A stretch of 64,000 nt of DNA, from contig NC_082688.1 in NCBI RefSeq assembly GCF_949987515.2, positions 104,883,893-104,947,892 of the forward strand. Reading direction: 5' to 3'. Origin of the DNA: Delphinus delphis. Its lineage: Eukaryota > Chordata > Mammalia > Artiodactyla > Delphinidae. Numbering within the stretch: the stretch's first letter is position 1; every line of letters starts with the position of its first letter. Shown here piece by piece: positions 11,326-23,530 of the stretch. Below the pieces are notes generated by a model. The model was not told the DNA's origin. It ran no database searches and saw only the letters and a list, made by a program, of their open reading frames with translations. The position numbers and the translations under genes are program-made.

Positions 11326-11658
11326 AAAAATAAATTTATTTATTTCATTTATTTATTTTTGGCTGTGTTGGGTCTTTGTTGCTGCACGCGCGCCTTCTGT
11401 TGTGGCAAGCGAGGGCTACTCTTCGTTGCAGTGCACAGGCTTCTCATTGTGGTGGCTTCTTTTGTTGCGGAGCACGGGCTCTAGGCTCGTGGGCTGAGTA
11501 CTTGTGGCTTGCAGGCTCTAGACCCGCAGGCTCAGTAGTTGTGGCGCACGGGCTTAGTTGCTTCATGGCATGTGGGATCTCCCTGGACCAGGGTTCAAAC
11601 CCGTGTCCCCTGCGTTGGTGGGCAGATTCTTAACCACTGCACCACCAGGGAAGTTTGA
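11326..11658 (-). repeat. Long CHR-1-like SINE, antisense
   Basis: Complete long form: A-rich tail, ggctgtgttgggtctttgtt, repeated 'ctcagtagttgtggcgcacg'-type units, and the head complement. It is flanked by aaagacttttt at 11315-11325 and 11659-11669. Confidence 0.9.
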
Positions 11659-11669
11659 AAAGACTTTTT

Positions 11670-12041
11670 TTTTTAAATACATATATTATTTTTATAAATT
11701 TATTTGTTTTCATTTTTGGCTGTGTTGGGTCTTCTTTGCTGTGCGTGGGCTTTCTCTAGTTGTGGCGAGCGGGGGCCACTCTTCGTTGTGGTGCGTGGGC
11801 TTCTCATTGTCATGGCTTCTCCTGTCACGGAGAGCACGGGCTCTAGACACACGGGCTTCAGTAGTTGTGGCACGTGGGCTCAGTAGTTGTGGCTCGTAGG
11901 CTCTACAGCACAAGCTCAGTAGTTGTGGTGCATGGGCTTAGTTGCTCTGTGGCATGTGGGATCTTCGCGGACCAGGGCTCGAACCCGTGTCCCCTGCATT
12001 GGCAGGCGGATTCTTAACCACTGCACCACCAGGGAAGCCCC
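11670..12041 (-). repeat. Second long CHR-1-like SINE, antisense, in tandem
   Basis: It starts directly after the TSD of the preceding SINE, in the same orientation. It has the same long body, with extra 'cagtagttgtgg' units, and ends with the head complement ccagggaagcccc. Confidence 0.88.
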
Positions 12042-12729
12042 AACCTATCCAAATTCTTACAGTAAGTGCTAGAGCTGGGGTGTGAATTGTATTTCTGATT
12101 CCAGAGACTACTAACCACCTACCTGATCATGTCAAATGTGAAATCTTCCATTTTATTTCCTCTACTGAATCACAAACATTCTGTCAGTGACTTTTTAAGC
12201 TGTGTTAAGGTCATTGAGTTCATTAATATTGTAAGTTCGCTGAAGAAAGAGCTAAGAAGTTTGTCTTAAAGTAGAACATTAAGAAAATAATAAAATACAC
12301 TCAGGTTTCTTCAGACAATATGACTTCTGACAATAAGTCTGAATAGGAGCATCAACAATTAAAGTCTGAACCAGTAAAATCTGGAAAGAACACACTCTTT
12401 GAGGCATCACAGGTCTTACATACTCTTTGGGAAGATCTCCAAAGAGTCCTCCAGTTCAAAAATTATTATGAATTGGAACCAGCACAATAAGGAGCTAGGG
12501 CTCGTCAAACAGAGTCAATTAGGTGGATGAGACGGGAAAAGTAACTGAAGTGTGTTTGCTAACGGTGGCGGAAGTTGAGACTTGGGCCAGCTGGGAAGTT
12601 GAGAAAGGGAGCCAGAACTCCCTTGCTAGCCTAAATCATCAGAGTCATAGGCTGAAGTCTTTGCAGGTTAGTTGTACCTACTGGCAATCAGCTGGAACAA
12701 ATTCTTTCTCCAGGATTCCCACTGACTGA
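12042..12729. other. Intronic sequence, nothing firm
   Basis: No convincing open frame. The distal part may already belong to the 5' region of the following L1M, but I cannot set that boundary. Confidence 0.35.
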
Positions 12730-13506
12730 TTAACCAAATAGCTCACAAAATAAAGACACCAAATACATGAGAAAACAAGCCACTATAACTGAGAGTCATT
12801 GGATATAGCAACATCAAACTTAGAACTGTAGATACTGAAATTGTCAAAACTGAGTAATAGATAAGTGTGTAACATTTATGGAAATAACAGATACAGTCAC
12901 AAAGATTACAGATCTACAAGAAACTACTTGGAATAGAAGACTTTTAAAAACTTAAGCATCTAGAAAGATAATTTTTGAAATATACTCAATTGATGAATTT
13001 CTGAAATATAAAACAGCAGTTTAGACTGCTGTTTGAAGAGAAATTTAATGAACTAGTAGTAGGTGAAAATAAAGGTATCCAGAATGCAGTAAGAGAGACA
13101 AGGAAAATATGAAAGTGATGTTAAGAGAAATGGAGGACAGAATGAGAAGGCCTAATAGGAATATAATTAGAGTCCCAGGAGGGAGTTCCAGGAGGAGGGA
13201 ATTGAGAAAATGTAGGAGAGACAATATTTCAAGAGATAATGGCTGCAAATATTCCACAACTGCTAAACCTGTGCATTCACAGACCAAGGAGGTTCTATAT
13301 ACCACTAGCAGGATAAATAAAAAGAAATCCACACTTCAGTGAAACTGTAGAATGCCAAAGATAGGAATCTTGAAAACAGTCTCAAAAAAGGACAGATCAT
13401 CTAAAAAAGACCAACAGGTAGAATGACAACAGAGTCCTTAACAATAACAGTGAAAGCCAGAAGACGATATGTTATCTTTTAAATGTTGAGATAAAAAAAC
13501 TTTTCA

Positions 13507-13675
13507 GGGACTTCCCTGGTGGCTTAGTGGATAAGACCCCACACTCCCAATGCAGGGGGCCTGGGTTCGATCCCTGGTCAGGGGACTAGATCCCACATGC
13601 ATGCCGCAACTAAGGAACCTGCCTGCCGCAACTAAGACCTGGTGCAACCAAATAAATAAATATTTAAACAAAAAC
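13507..13675 (+). repeat. tRNA-derived SINE, sense
   Basis: Head gggacttccctggtggctta, short body, (AAAT)n tail. TSD aaacttttca at 13497-13506 and 13676-13685. The body differs from CHR-1 and CHR-2 ('ggataagaccccacactccc'). Confidence 0.88.
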
Positions 13676-13719
13676 AAACTTTTCAACCAGAATTTTGTAC
13701 CTTGTAAAACTGTTGTGGT

Positions 13720-14092
13720 AGACCTGGGGATGCATTGCCAGATGCCCTTTAAAGAAAGGCATGCTGCTCAGCTGCAGGGAGTGGGGTCAGCAGACACCCT
13801 TCAGGTGCAGAGAGCTGCTTTATCTGAGGTCAGGCCATATCTGGGGTGGCCTGCAACCAGCGATTGTTAGGTGGGCTAAGAAGGCCTGGCCATTGGCCCA
13901 GCATGGGACCCTCTGAAGGTCCTTATTCACTCCACAACTCCTTACCAGTTTGGCAAAAGGCTTTTCTGAGAATGCACAGCAGGTCATTTTCTTCTGCCCA
14001 ATCCTGCTTCCACTCTTTCCTTCACAGATACTGTTCCCTAATAAAGATCTTGCACTGCAAACTTCATCTTTGCATGTTCTGGAAAACTCAAA
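13720..14092 (+). repeat. Solo LTR remnant of an ancient endogenous retrovirus (ERVL-type, LTR16-like?)
   Basis: This block is inserted within the L1M and is unlike L1. It contains 'gcattgccagatgccctttaaa', then 'aatgcacagcaggtcatttt', and an AATAAA at about 14040-14045 followed by 'gatcttgcactgcaaacttc', the layout of an ERVL-class LTR. No internal retroviral genes accompany it. Family name is from memory. Confidence 0.45.
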
Positions 14093-14479
14093 TTTGTTCT
14101 CAAAAACAAAGATGTAATAAAGCCATTTACATATAAACAAAATGAGTTTACCACCAAAAGACTTGTACTAAAAGAACTTCTAAAGGTTATATTTCAAGAA
14201 GAATGAAAATGATCTCATAGATAGTACGAGATGCAAGAAGGAATGATGAGGAAATAAAGTTGTGAACATATATATACAGCTAAACAAATATTGTTTCTAT
14301 AAAATACCAGTAACAATGTGTAATTTGGAAATACATCTAAAATCCTGTAGAAAAAAAAATACAGCAAAATGTATATATAGACCAAAATTGGGTTAATGCT
14401 ATAATCAGCTGCATCAGATATCAATTGATGATCTAGAACAACTGACAGATGCCCTCCCCACCCCCCTTTTATTACTCTT

Positions 14480-14745
14480 CTCATAGGCCTCTTGTTCTTT
14501 ATGGTTTTTTAAAATTCTGATTCTGTTTTTTAATTTAATTTTTTGAATAGGTGACTTGTAATGTTTATAATGTTAAAAATATATATTGTGAAGCATTATT
14601 CCTACTCTTTTTCCTCATATTCTCAATTTTTGCCCCCTCTCCATCTCTACCAGTAACCACCATATATGGTTTCTTGTATTTCCAGAGTTTGTTTTTCCAT
14701 AAGGTTGTTTTGAGAAGTAAGTCACAGTATACTTAAAAGAGCCCA
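14480..14745 (-). repeat. Possible L1ME 3'UTR remnant, antisense
   Basis: Resembles degraded L1ME 3' sequence ('ccccctctccatctctacca', 'gtaaccaccatatatggttt'). Weak. Confidence 0.35.
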
Positions 14746-14951
14746 GGGCTTCCCTGGTGGCGCAGTGGTTGAGAGTCCGCCTGCTGATGCAGGGGACACG
14801 GGTTTGTGCCCCAGTCCCAGAAGATCCCACATGCCGCGGAGCAGCTGGGCCCGTGAGCCATGGCCACTGAGCCTGCGTGTCCAGAGCCTGTGCTCCGCAA
14901 CGGGAGAGGCCACAGCAGTGAGAGGCCCGCGTCCCGCAAAAAAAAAAAAAA
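14746..14951 (+). repeat. CHR-2-like SINE, sense
   Basis: Head cttccctggtggcgcagtgg, internal gagcagctgggcccgtgag, end 'agtgagaggcccgcgtcc', then an A-tail. Open frames across this and sister copies are by-products of the GC-rich SINE, not genes. Confidence 0.9.
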
Positions 14952-15034
14952 TTAGAAAGTTTGGTTGTGCCTGTATTTCCTAAGATGCAAATTGTTTTAT
15001 TATTTCAAGTATTGTTGAATGTGAGATTAGTTTT

Positions 15035-15900
15035 TTCTTTTTTTTTTGATTCAGGTATAATTGACATATAACATATTAGTTACAGGTATACAACGTAATG
15101 ATTCAATATTTGTACTTAACAGATGTAAGATTTGCAAATATTTTCTCCCATTCAGGAGGTTGCCTTTTCATTTTGTTGGTAGTTTCCTTTGCTGTGCAGA
15201 AGCTTTTTAGTCTGATGTAATCCCACTTGTTTATTTTTGCTTTTGTTACCTTTGCTTTTCGTGTCAGATCCAAAAAATCATTACTGAGACTGATGTCAAG
15301 GAGCTTGCCACCTATGTTTTCTTCTTGGAGTTTTATGGTTTCACCTCTTATGTTCAAGTCTTTAATCCATTTTGAGTTTATTTTTGTGTATGGTGTAAGA
15401 TAGTGGTCCAGTTTCATTCTTTTGCATGTGGTTGTCCAGTTTTCCCAACACCATTTATTAAAGAGACTGTTCTTTCCCCATTGTGTATTCTTGGCTCCTT
15501 TATCAGAAATTAATTGACCATATATGCACTGGTTTATTTTTGGAGTCTATTCTGTTCAATTGATCTATGTGTCTGTTTTTGTGCCAGTACCATATTGTTT
15601 GATTAGTGTAGCTTGTAATACAGTTTGAAATCAGACAGCATGAATGATGCCTCCAGCTTTGTTCTTCTTTCTCAGGATTGCTTTGGCTGTTTGGGTCTTT
15701 CGTGGTCCCATACACATTTTAGGATTTGTTCTATTTCTGTGAAAAATGCCATTGGAATTTTGATAGGATTGCTCTGAATCTGTAGATTGCTTTGGGCAAT
15801 ATGGATATTTTAACAATATTAATTTTTCCAATCTATAAGAATGAAATATCTTTCCATTTATTTGTCTTCAAATTTTTTTCTTTAATATCTTATTTTCTTG
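15035..15900 (-). repeat. L1 ORF2 C-terminal/3' fragment, antisense, with internal deletion
   Basis: A T-rich start and the L1 3' end (gtataattgacatataacat) run straight at about 15120 into ORF2 text ('tttgcaaatattttctccca', 'gtccagttttcccaacacca', 'tttttgtgccagtaccatat'). The intervening 3'UTR and ORF2 end are deleted. Frame is broken (pieces at 15103-15417 and 15503-15831). Confidence 0.85.
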
Positions 15901-16001
15901 TTGTAAATCATGAGATTACAGGACAATTTTGTGGAGTTTCAAAGAACTCATTTCTGAACATGGTCTGTCCCCTAAATTTTCCGGGCTGAGGAAGTTGATC
16001 T

Positions 16002-16208
16002 CTTTTTTTTTTTTTTGCGGTACCCGGGCCTCTCACTGTTGTGGCCTCTCCCGGTACGGAGCACAGGCTCCGGACGCGCAGGCTCAGTGGCCATGGCTCA
16101 CGGGCCCAGCCGCTCCGCGGCACGTGGGATCTTCCCAGACTGGGGCACGAACCCGTGTCCCCTGCATCAGCAGGCGGACTCTCAACCACTGCGCCACCAG
16201 GGAAGCCC
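16002..16208 (-). repeat. CHR-2-like SINE, antisense
   Basis: T-run, then the complement of the CHR-2 body. TSD ggaagttgatct at 15990-16001 and 16209-16220, perfect. Confidence 0.93.
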
Positions 16209-16220
16209 GGAAGTTGATCT

Positions 16221-17564
16221 TTTGTTGTAATGCTTAGGAAAGTCTAAGCCATGTTTTCTGTTTCATTATTCTATACTTAATAACAAACTAATTTTTAAAA
16301 TTTTTACTTGTTACTCTTCAGTCATATATAGAAGAGAGAATGGAACTTTTCAATATGATTTACCTTTAATTTGATTTGGTTTGAGGAAAAACAATAGTTT
16401 ATTACTTTAATCCAAAAAAAAAAGGTTATGCTTTTCACAGATGAATGAGCATCATTATCCTTTGAATTCTGATTAAGAGTTTTCTGTGTGCATCAAGATT
16501 AAGCATAAATTCTACAGAGTTTTAAATTATTTGTTTCCCAGTTATTGCATCCATTATTGTAAAGTATGTGTGCAGAATAATGTTCCATTTTCTAGCTATT
16601 TCTAGTTCTTAAGATTAAAGTGACATAAGAGTAATGATCATTTTTTCCCTCAGTATAATTAGGATGAAAGTTCAAGATGTTGTCCTTTGCTTAATCAAAT
16701 GTAACTTCTGAAGAAGTAGAATTTTCTGTTTCATAATGTCATCAAAGCATAGGAATAGAATTGAGACAACTATGATTTCTGTGTTCATTTTAAGTTCTTG
16801 AGTGAATTTTGGCTTTAAGCCTTTTCTTACCTAATTTGTGAGTTTTCCATGAGGTTAATTAAATAATAGACACAATATATCCAGATGTCATGATAAATCT
16901 TTGAGATGTTAATATTCTATGGTTATTCTTCTGAGTATATATGCTCTGTACCAATTCCTTTCTAATCAGACACGCTCTCCTTTATTTCCTGTCCATTTAC
17001 TGAAGCCATTTTCTCATCTTCCCTGACTAGTCTGTCACTTGGAAAGTTGTGTGTCCCTTAAATAATGGGATAAAAATTTGTTCTTTAATCATTAAATTTT
17101 ATTTTTTATTTATCTAAAAGTTGACATCACCCAGAATTTTACAGCAGTCATTGGTAAAGTTAATTAGGATCTAAATTGTTTACCTTTCCTCATTGCCATT
17201 AGCCATTCTTGAATTTAGAAGAAAGCATTCTTTTAAGGTAGTCTTTGTGTTTGGAAAAGAAAATGAGATTATTTGCAAAATATTTGAAATGTGGAGTTTG
17301 TTTTATCATTTTCTCTATTGATTGAAGGAAAGCTTGGGAATTGAAATACCAGCTTACTGTACATATTTTTCACAGGGTTACAAATAAATCAGTGGGCCAA
17401 GGATGGCAGAAGATAAACTTAGAAGTAAAAGGAAGGAAGATAGATTGATAAAGATCTAGTTAAAGGGGTGAATTACTAATTAGTTCTCTACCCTACCTAG
17501 TGCCAATTTAATTTCAAAATTATTGCCTCTCTGAAAGGAACAAAGTATTTTGAAATTATAGGAG
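16221..17564. other. Repeat-poor intronic stretch
   Basis: 1.3 kb of AT-rich sequence with no recognised repeat, no open frame of note and no splice-competent exon candidate. Confidence 0.5.
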
Positions 17565-17580
17565 CCTTGACTTCCTTTTT

Positions 17581-17789
17581 TTGTTGTTGTTGTTTTTTGG
17601 CGGTATGCGGGCCTCTCACTGTTGTGGCCTCTCCCGTTGCGGAGCACAGGCTCCGGACGTGCAGGCTCAGCGGCCATGGCTCATGGGCCCAGCCGCTCCG
17701 CGGCATGTGGAATCTTCCCGGACTGGGGCACGAACCCGTGTTCCCTGCATCGGCAGGCAGACTCTCAACCACTGCGCCACCAGGGAAGC
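17581..17789 (-). repeat. CHR-2-like SINE, antisense
   Basis: T/GTT-rich tail, CHR-2 body, head at right. TSD ccttgacttccttttt at 17565-17580 and 17790-17805, perfect. Confidence 0.93.
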
Positions 17790-17939
17790 CCTTGACTTCC
17801 TTTTTGTCCTTTATTTTTAAAAGGTATTATAACTGTTTCGGACATACAGGTATTATATGTATTTTTGTATGTCATATACATGTATATTATAAAGAATAAT
17901 ACATTGAACAATAGATTTATCACTCATTTAATAAAACAA

Positions 17940-19560
17940 TAACAAAACACCAGGTCCCCCTCCCTGATTGAATCTCCCTTCTAAACTATCATTATCCAGG
18001 ATTCGGTGTTATTGTGTATTTACTTATATATTTACTCATTTATATATTTACCTAAACAATATATTAGTTGAAGTATTTAAAAACTTTACAGTGTCAAAAC
18101 TGTATGTATTTTTGCAGCTTGCTTTTGTCATTCATTCTTTTTGTGAGATTTATCTATGGTAATATGTACAGTATGTGTTGATTTGCTGTCTTTGCTGTTC
18201 AGTATTCTGTTGTATGAATATATCACATTTGTTTATCTCTTTTACTCTTAATGGATATTTAGGTTGCACATTGTTTTTACTCTATTATAAATAATACTGC
18301 TGTGAATATTGCACATCCATGTGAGTTTCTCTAGAATGTATAACTCATAATGGAACTGTTGGATCTTGTGAATCTTCAGCATTACCAGATGTTGCTAAAT
18401 TGTTTTCCAAAGTCGTCCCAATTTAGAACCTCATATGAAAGTACAATGAGTTCTCATTGTTCTACATCCTCACCATCACATTGATACCAATTGTCAGACT
18501 TTTAAATTTTTGTCAATCTTATTGGCAGTCCTCTTTGCTATTTTAATTTGTATTTCCCTGATTACTAGTGAGATTGAACTTCTTTTCTTATATAACTTAC
18601 AATAAGTTAAATAACTTATTAGCTATTTAGATTTCCTCTTCTGTGAATTGCTTGTATATACACACATATATTCTGGATTATAATTTCTTAGTCAGTTTTA
18701 TGCATTACAGCTATCATCTAACTTTGGTTTTTCATTGTTTTAATGGTGTCCTTTGATGTGCAGAAGTTTAAAATTTTAATATATATATATTCTTTTTCTT
18801 TTTTTTTAAATTGTGTCTTATTTAAGAAATCTCTACCCAAAGGTTGTAAATGATATTCTCCTTTGGGACTTCCCTGGTGGCACAGTGGTTAAGAATCCAC
18901 CTGCCAATGCAGGGGACACAGGTTTGATCCCTGGTCTGGGAAGATCCCACATGCCACAGAGCAGTTAACTAAGCCTGTGCGCCACAACTACTGAGCCCAT
19001 GTACCGCAGCTACTGAAGCCCCCACCCCTAGAGCCCGTGCTCCACAACAAGAGAAGCCACCGCAATGAGAAGCCCACGCACGGCAACGAAGAGTAGCCCC
19101 CGCTTACTGCAACTAGAGAAAATCGGCGTGCAGCAATGAAGACCCAATACAGCCAAATAAATAAATAAAAATAAATAAATTTTAAAAAATAGATGGTGGG
19201 TTAGCTTACCTTGTTAAAAAAAATTCTTTGTTTTAACAGTTTTAAAGTTTTGCTTCTTCTCAGATTTGGATTTTTAGTCTATAGAATTTATTTTCAGATC
19301 TGGAGTGAGGAGGCAATATCATTTTTAAAATATGTAGATGTCTAGTTAGCACTATTTATTGACTAGTCCATCCTTTCTCCACTGATCTGTAATGCTGCCT
19401 CTGTCAGACAGTATCAAGTTTCCATCTATGAAACTTATTTTGCTGTTTCACGGTCTGTTTTCTATCCTTGTCTTGATCTTCTGTCATTGTCTTAATTACT
19501 GTAGGTCTTAATTCTGATAGGTCTTTATATCTGATAAGGTGAGTATGTGAGTTTTCAAAG
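17940..19560 (-). repeat. Old L1M 3' half, antisense, split by a SINE
   Basis: Antisense ORF2-end words in degraded form: 'tgttgtatgaatatatcaca', 'tcacattgataccaattgt', 'cctttgatgtgcagaag'. It resumes beyond the SINE at 18865 ('actgatctgtaatgctgcc'). No intact frame. Confidence 0.65.
18865..19190 (+). repeat. Long CHR-1-like SINE, sense
   Basis: Head gggacttccctggtggcaca, long body with 'gccacaactactgagccc' units and 'gaagagtagcccccgctta', (AAAT)n tail. I could not define a TSD. Confidence 0.88.
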
Positions 19561-19700
19561 CAGAATAACAGTAAAGGCCGATAAAGCCTATGTAGTGTAT
19601 GTAATAAGGGCACAAAATTTGGAATCCAAAGACCTCCATTCCAGAACTGTTATCACTTATCAACATGACAGATTCTGCATGAGCCCGATCAATAGCTTGT

Positions 19701-19910
19701 TTTTTTAAGGTTTTTTTTTGAGTTACGCGGGCCTCTCACCACTGTGGCCTCTCCCGTTGCGGAGCACAGGTTCCGGATGCGCAGCCTCAGCGGCCATGGC
19801 TCACGGGCCCAGCCGCTCCGCAGCATGTGGGATCTTCCCAGGCCAGGGCACGAACCCGTGTCCCCTGCATCGGCAGGCGGACTCTCAACCACTGCGCCAC
19901 CAGGGAAACC
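19701..19910 (-). repeat. CHR-2-like SINE, antisense
   Basis: T-run, CHR-2 body, head complement. A weak flanking duplication aatag-tt lies at about 19691 and 19912. It lies about 400 bp from an oppositely oriented copy at 20319. Confidence 0.9.
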
Positions 19911-20318
19911 CAATAGTTTATTTTTATGTGGGCTTTAGATGACCACAGCCTCAATATAAGACAGCATTTTGTAATGAAAATTTTTTTTAATGAAAACAAA
20001 TCTAATACAATATGTGTCTCCATTAGTAAAGGATAGATTCCACTTGATAGGGAAAGAAGCCAGGCAGGGACTCTGCCGACGTGATTCAAAGCCAGAGTCT
20101 CAGAAACAATAATTGGGGCATCACAATAACCGTAAATATGCCCTTGGTGGTTTTCTTCTTCTGCAAGGCTTTTTTTTTAATTAAAAAGAATTTAAGCCCC
20201 AGGGTCTTTGGTGGATTATGGATCTAAATTGGGAAAACAAAATACAGGAAAATATTTTCCATGTTGTGATCGAATAAAGTCATATTGCAAAATTCTGTTG
20301 GTTAAAATTAGAGTGGTG

Positions 20319-20539
20319 GTGGGCTTCCCTGGTGGCGCAGTGGTTGAGGGTCCGCCTGCCGAGGCAGGGGACACGGGTTCATGCCCCGGTCCGGGAGGAT
20401 CCCACATGCCGCAGAGCGGCTGGGCCCATGAGCCATGGCCATTGAGCCTGCGCGTCCGGAGCCTGTGCTCCGCAACGGGAGAGGCCACGGCAGTGAGAGG
20501 CCCACATACCGCAAAAAAAATAATAATAAATAAATAAAT
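20319..20539 (+). repeat. CHR-2-like SINE, sense
   Basis: CHR-2 body with (TAA)n/(TAAA)n tail. TSD aaaattagagtggtg at 20304-20318 and 20540-20554, perfect. Confidence 0.93.
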
Positions 20540-20749
20540 AAAATTAGAGTGGTGTTAGTGAAGATCCGTTGTTCAGAAGATAGTGAATATAGGCTGTTCA
20601 CAGCTAGCCTGGCTGTTGTAGAAAAAGGACAGTGATCAAGTAAGTGGATGCTGATTGTCTCCTTTCTCTGCCTGGGATTCTCCTTCATTTCCCAGTAAAT
20701 GGAGCAAAAAAATATATCAGATGAGTTTTTTCAATTGTTAAGGTGGTAT

Positions 20750-21634
20750 TTTTTTAATTTAATTTTTATTTTATATTGAAGTATAGTTGATTTATAATGT
20801 TGTGTTAGTTTCAGGTGAATAGCAAAGTGATTCAGTTATGCATATACATATATCCATTCTTTTCCAGATTCTTTTCCCATATAGGTTATCACAGAATATT
20901 GAGTAGAGTTCCCTGTGCTATACAGTAGGTCCTTGTTGATTATTTTTTATATAGTAGCATGTATATGTTAATCCCAAGCTCCCAATTTATCCCTCTTTCC
21001 CACCTTTCCCCTTTGGTAACCATGTTTATTTTCAAAGTCTATGAATCTGTTTCTGTTTTGTAAATAAGTTCATTTGTATCGTATTTTTAGATTCCACATA
21101 TAAGTGATATCATGTGATACTTGTCTTTCTCTGACTTACTTCAGTTAGTATAATAATCTCTAGGTTCATCCATGTTGCTGCAAATGGCATTATTTTGCTC
21201 TTTTTTATGGCTGAGTAATATTCCATTGTATATATGTACCACTTCTTCTTTATCCATTCCTCTGTCAATGGACATTTAGGTTGCTTCCATGTCTTGGCTA
21301 TTTTAAACAGTGCTGCAATGAACATTAGGGTGCATGTATCTTTTTGAATTTTGATTTTCCCCAGATATATGCTCAGGAGTGGGATTGCTGGATCATATGG
21401 TAGTTCTATTTTTAGTTTTTAAGGAACTTCCATACTGTTCTCCATAGTGGCTGTACCAATTTACATTCCCACCAAGAGTGTAGGAGGGTTCCCTTTTCTC
21501 CACACCCTCTCCAGCTTTTGTTGTCTGTAGACTTTTTGATGATGGCCATTCTCACTGGTGTGAGGTAATACCTCATTGTAGTTTTGATTTGCATTTCTGT
21601 AATAATTAGTGATGTTGAGCATCTTTTCATGTGC
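20750..21634 (-). repeat. 5'-truncated L1, antisense
   Basis: L1 3' end, 3'UTR and ORF2 C-terminus on the minus strand (peptide signature YYSAIKK near 21200; HSWWECK near 21500). TSD aaggtggtat at 20740-20749 and 21635-21644. The ORF2 remnant is split into two frames. Confidence 0.9.
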
Positions 21635-21644
21635 AAGGTGGTAT

Positions 21645-22469
21645 ATTTTAACATCAATAGGAATATAGTATTTTCAAAGGACAGTTACAAAAGAATACTT
21701 TGAAGTTTTTCATTTGTCCATATTAATTATACAAGGAACTAAGATATTTAGTGGATTCCGCGCCCCCCCCCCAAAAAAAGGTCTGTAGGCATTCAGTTCA
21801 TTATAGGGATATTTTAAAATAAAAACTGAATGTTGTATTCCTTTTCCTTTAACTTTTTCTTTAGTGGGTTTTGCCTTTCTAGCTAGTACATGTTCTGTTT
21901 TACATACTAACTGCCTGCATTTTTGTGTGTTCCCTGTGTGACTTACAACCAGATAATAATGCATTCTCCTTCCTCTTTCTTTTTCCTCATTTATAAGGCA
22001 AAACTCCTTTCCTTATAGCAATAACTTGCATTCTTCCCCAGTATCTTGGCCTTCTGGCTCCAACACTCTTTACCAATAGCACATTCACAAAATAGGTGTT
22101 GCTTGAGTTGATTTCTCACTGTATCCTTATCATGGCAGGTACTGACTTGTCTTCCCTGGGAGTTTGGCTTTGAACCTTATAATACAAAATGTTCCATGTT
22201 GCAACCCTCTGTCCTCCAATTCTCCTCTGTACTGTCTTGCCTAATTGACCGTTTTGGTTGTTGCTGTTATTACTGATTTTGTTTTTAGCACTCCTTCCCT
22301 GTAATTCAAGCATTTCTGTTATGTGGACAGTATTTCTAATTTATGAAAGACAATACAATGCAGTTTAAAAGCACTGTAGAAGTTACAAGATGCGGTTTTC
22401 CCCTAGGCTCTCTTTTTCTCCCCTCCTCCTTTTCTGGGAAAACTTATCCAGTCCCATATTTTAGATTAT
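21645..22469. other. Intronic sequence, nothing recognised
   Basis: Includes a C-run followed by A-run at about 21764-21779. No repeat family or gene identified. Confidence 0.45.
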
Positions 22470-23420
22470 ATAGCTCAACTTTGTTTCTGAGCTCCAGACA
22501 TATATCTATTTATATGACATTTCCAACTTAACATGTCTAAAATAGAATTCTTTATTTTTCTCCTTAAACCTGCTCCCTGCATCCTATCCCCTGTTCTTTC
22601 CATTCAGTAAATGGTATTATCACTCACAAGTTGCTCAGACTCATATTTGGAGCCATCTTTGAGCCTCCCTTTCTCACATACCTCATCACACTCAATCCAT
22701 CAATTTATCACCACCTCCACTTCTACCTTAGTCCAAGCTATCTGATACTTCCACAGTGGCCTTCCAGTTCATCTTCTTGCTTCTATTCTTGTTCCTTTAC
22801 AATTTTTTTCCAACACAGTAGCCAGGGCGATCTTTTAAAAACATAAATGAGATTTTGTTGCACCTTCAAACAAAACTCTCCAGTATTGGGCTTCCTATTA
22901 CTCTTAGAATAAAACCCAAAATTCTTAATGTTGCCTACAGGGCCATATGTAATTTGGCCCCTTCCTACTTCCTTGACTTATTTTCTGCTGTTCTCCTCCT
23001 TGCATCCTCGGCTCTAGTCACGCTGGTTTCCATGTTATTGTTCTTCAGAGACAACAAATTTGTTCTCTCAGGATTATTGTTACTGCTGTTCCTTCTTGAA
23101 ATACTCTTACTGCACAGTATAGTTCAAATCACTGCTTAATTGTTAAGTCCTTGGAGAAGCCTTTCTAACCACTTTGATACATGCCCCATCTACCATACTG
23201 CATCCCAAATGCTATTCCCTACCCTGCTTTAGTTCTGAGTTTATTACTACCTGAAATTAAAAGATTTATTTTCTTGTTTATTGACAACATTCCATCGTCA
23301 CCCTGCCCCCATCCCTCCCTGGAATGTAAACTCTAAAGGGCAGGGAATTTTCTGACTCATTTATAGTTACATCTCTTTACCAGGACATTGTAGGCACTAG
23401 GTATTTAAGTGACTAAATTA
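22470..23420 (+). repeat. LINE L2 3' portion, sense
   Basis: Long, recognisable L2: 'aacttaacatgtctaaaa', 'ctcaatccatcaatttatc', 'agaataaaacccaaaattct', 'gaatgtaaactctaaagggc', in order. Frames are broken. Confidence 0.85.
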
Positions 23421-23423
23421 ATT

Positions 23424-23530
23424 AGCTGCGTGACCTTGAGCAAATCAGTTCACTTCCCTAGACTTTGATTCCACGTATATAAAACAAAGGGATTTGACTG
23501 TATCTATAAGATCTCTGAAGAAGAGTGTTT
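23424..23530 (+). repeat. MIR remnant, sense
   Basis: 'agctgcgtgaccttgagcaa' followed by 'cacttccctagactttgatt' is the MIR core-to-3' order. Degraded. Confidence 0.6.

Larger units (their letters stand above)
12730..14470 (+). repeat. Old L1M ORF1 region, sense, interrupted
   Basis: The sense strand follows the mammalian L1M 5'/ORF1 order: 'aagccactataactgagagt', 'aagagataatggctgcaaat', 'aggataaataaaaagaaatc', 'gaaagccagaagacgatat', 'tcaaccagaattttgtacc'. A SINE (13507-13675) and an LTR (about 13720-14092) split it. Text resumes at about 14095 with 'catataaacaaaatgag' and the ORF1 tail. No intact frame remains. Confidence 0.7.

Noticed and set aside
13507..13580. tRNA genes at SINE heads
   Set aside because: The tRNA-like A and B box regions belong to SINEs with A-tails and TSDs; no intact cloverleaf with a proper acceptor end.
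13720..14092. Functional endogenous retrovirus
   Set aside because: Only a decayed solo LTR; no gag, pol or env text and no partner LTR.
14722..14983. Recurrent 60-130 codon open frames with similar peptides at many places (e.g. 14765, 15908, 17497, 20208, 47862, 52764, 58016)
   Set aside because: They are translations of GC-rich CHR SINE copies in various frames, not genes.
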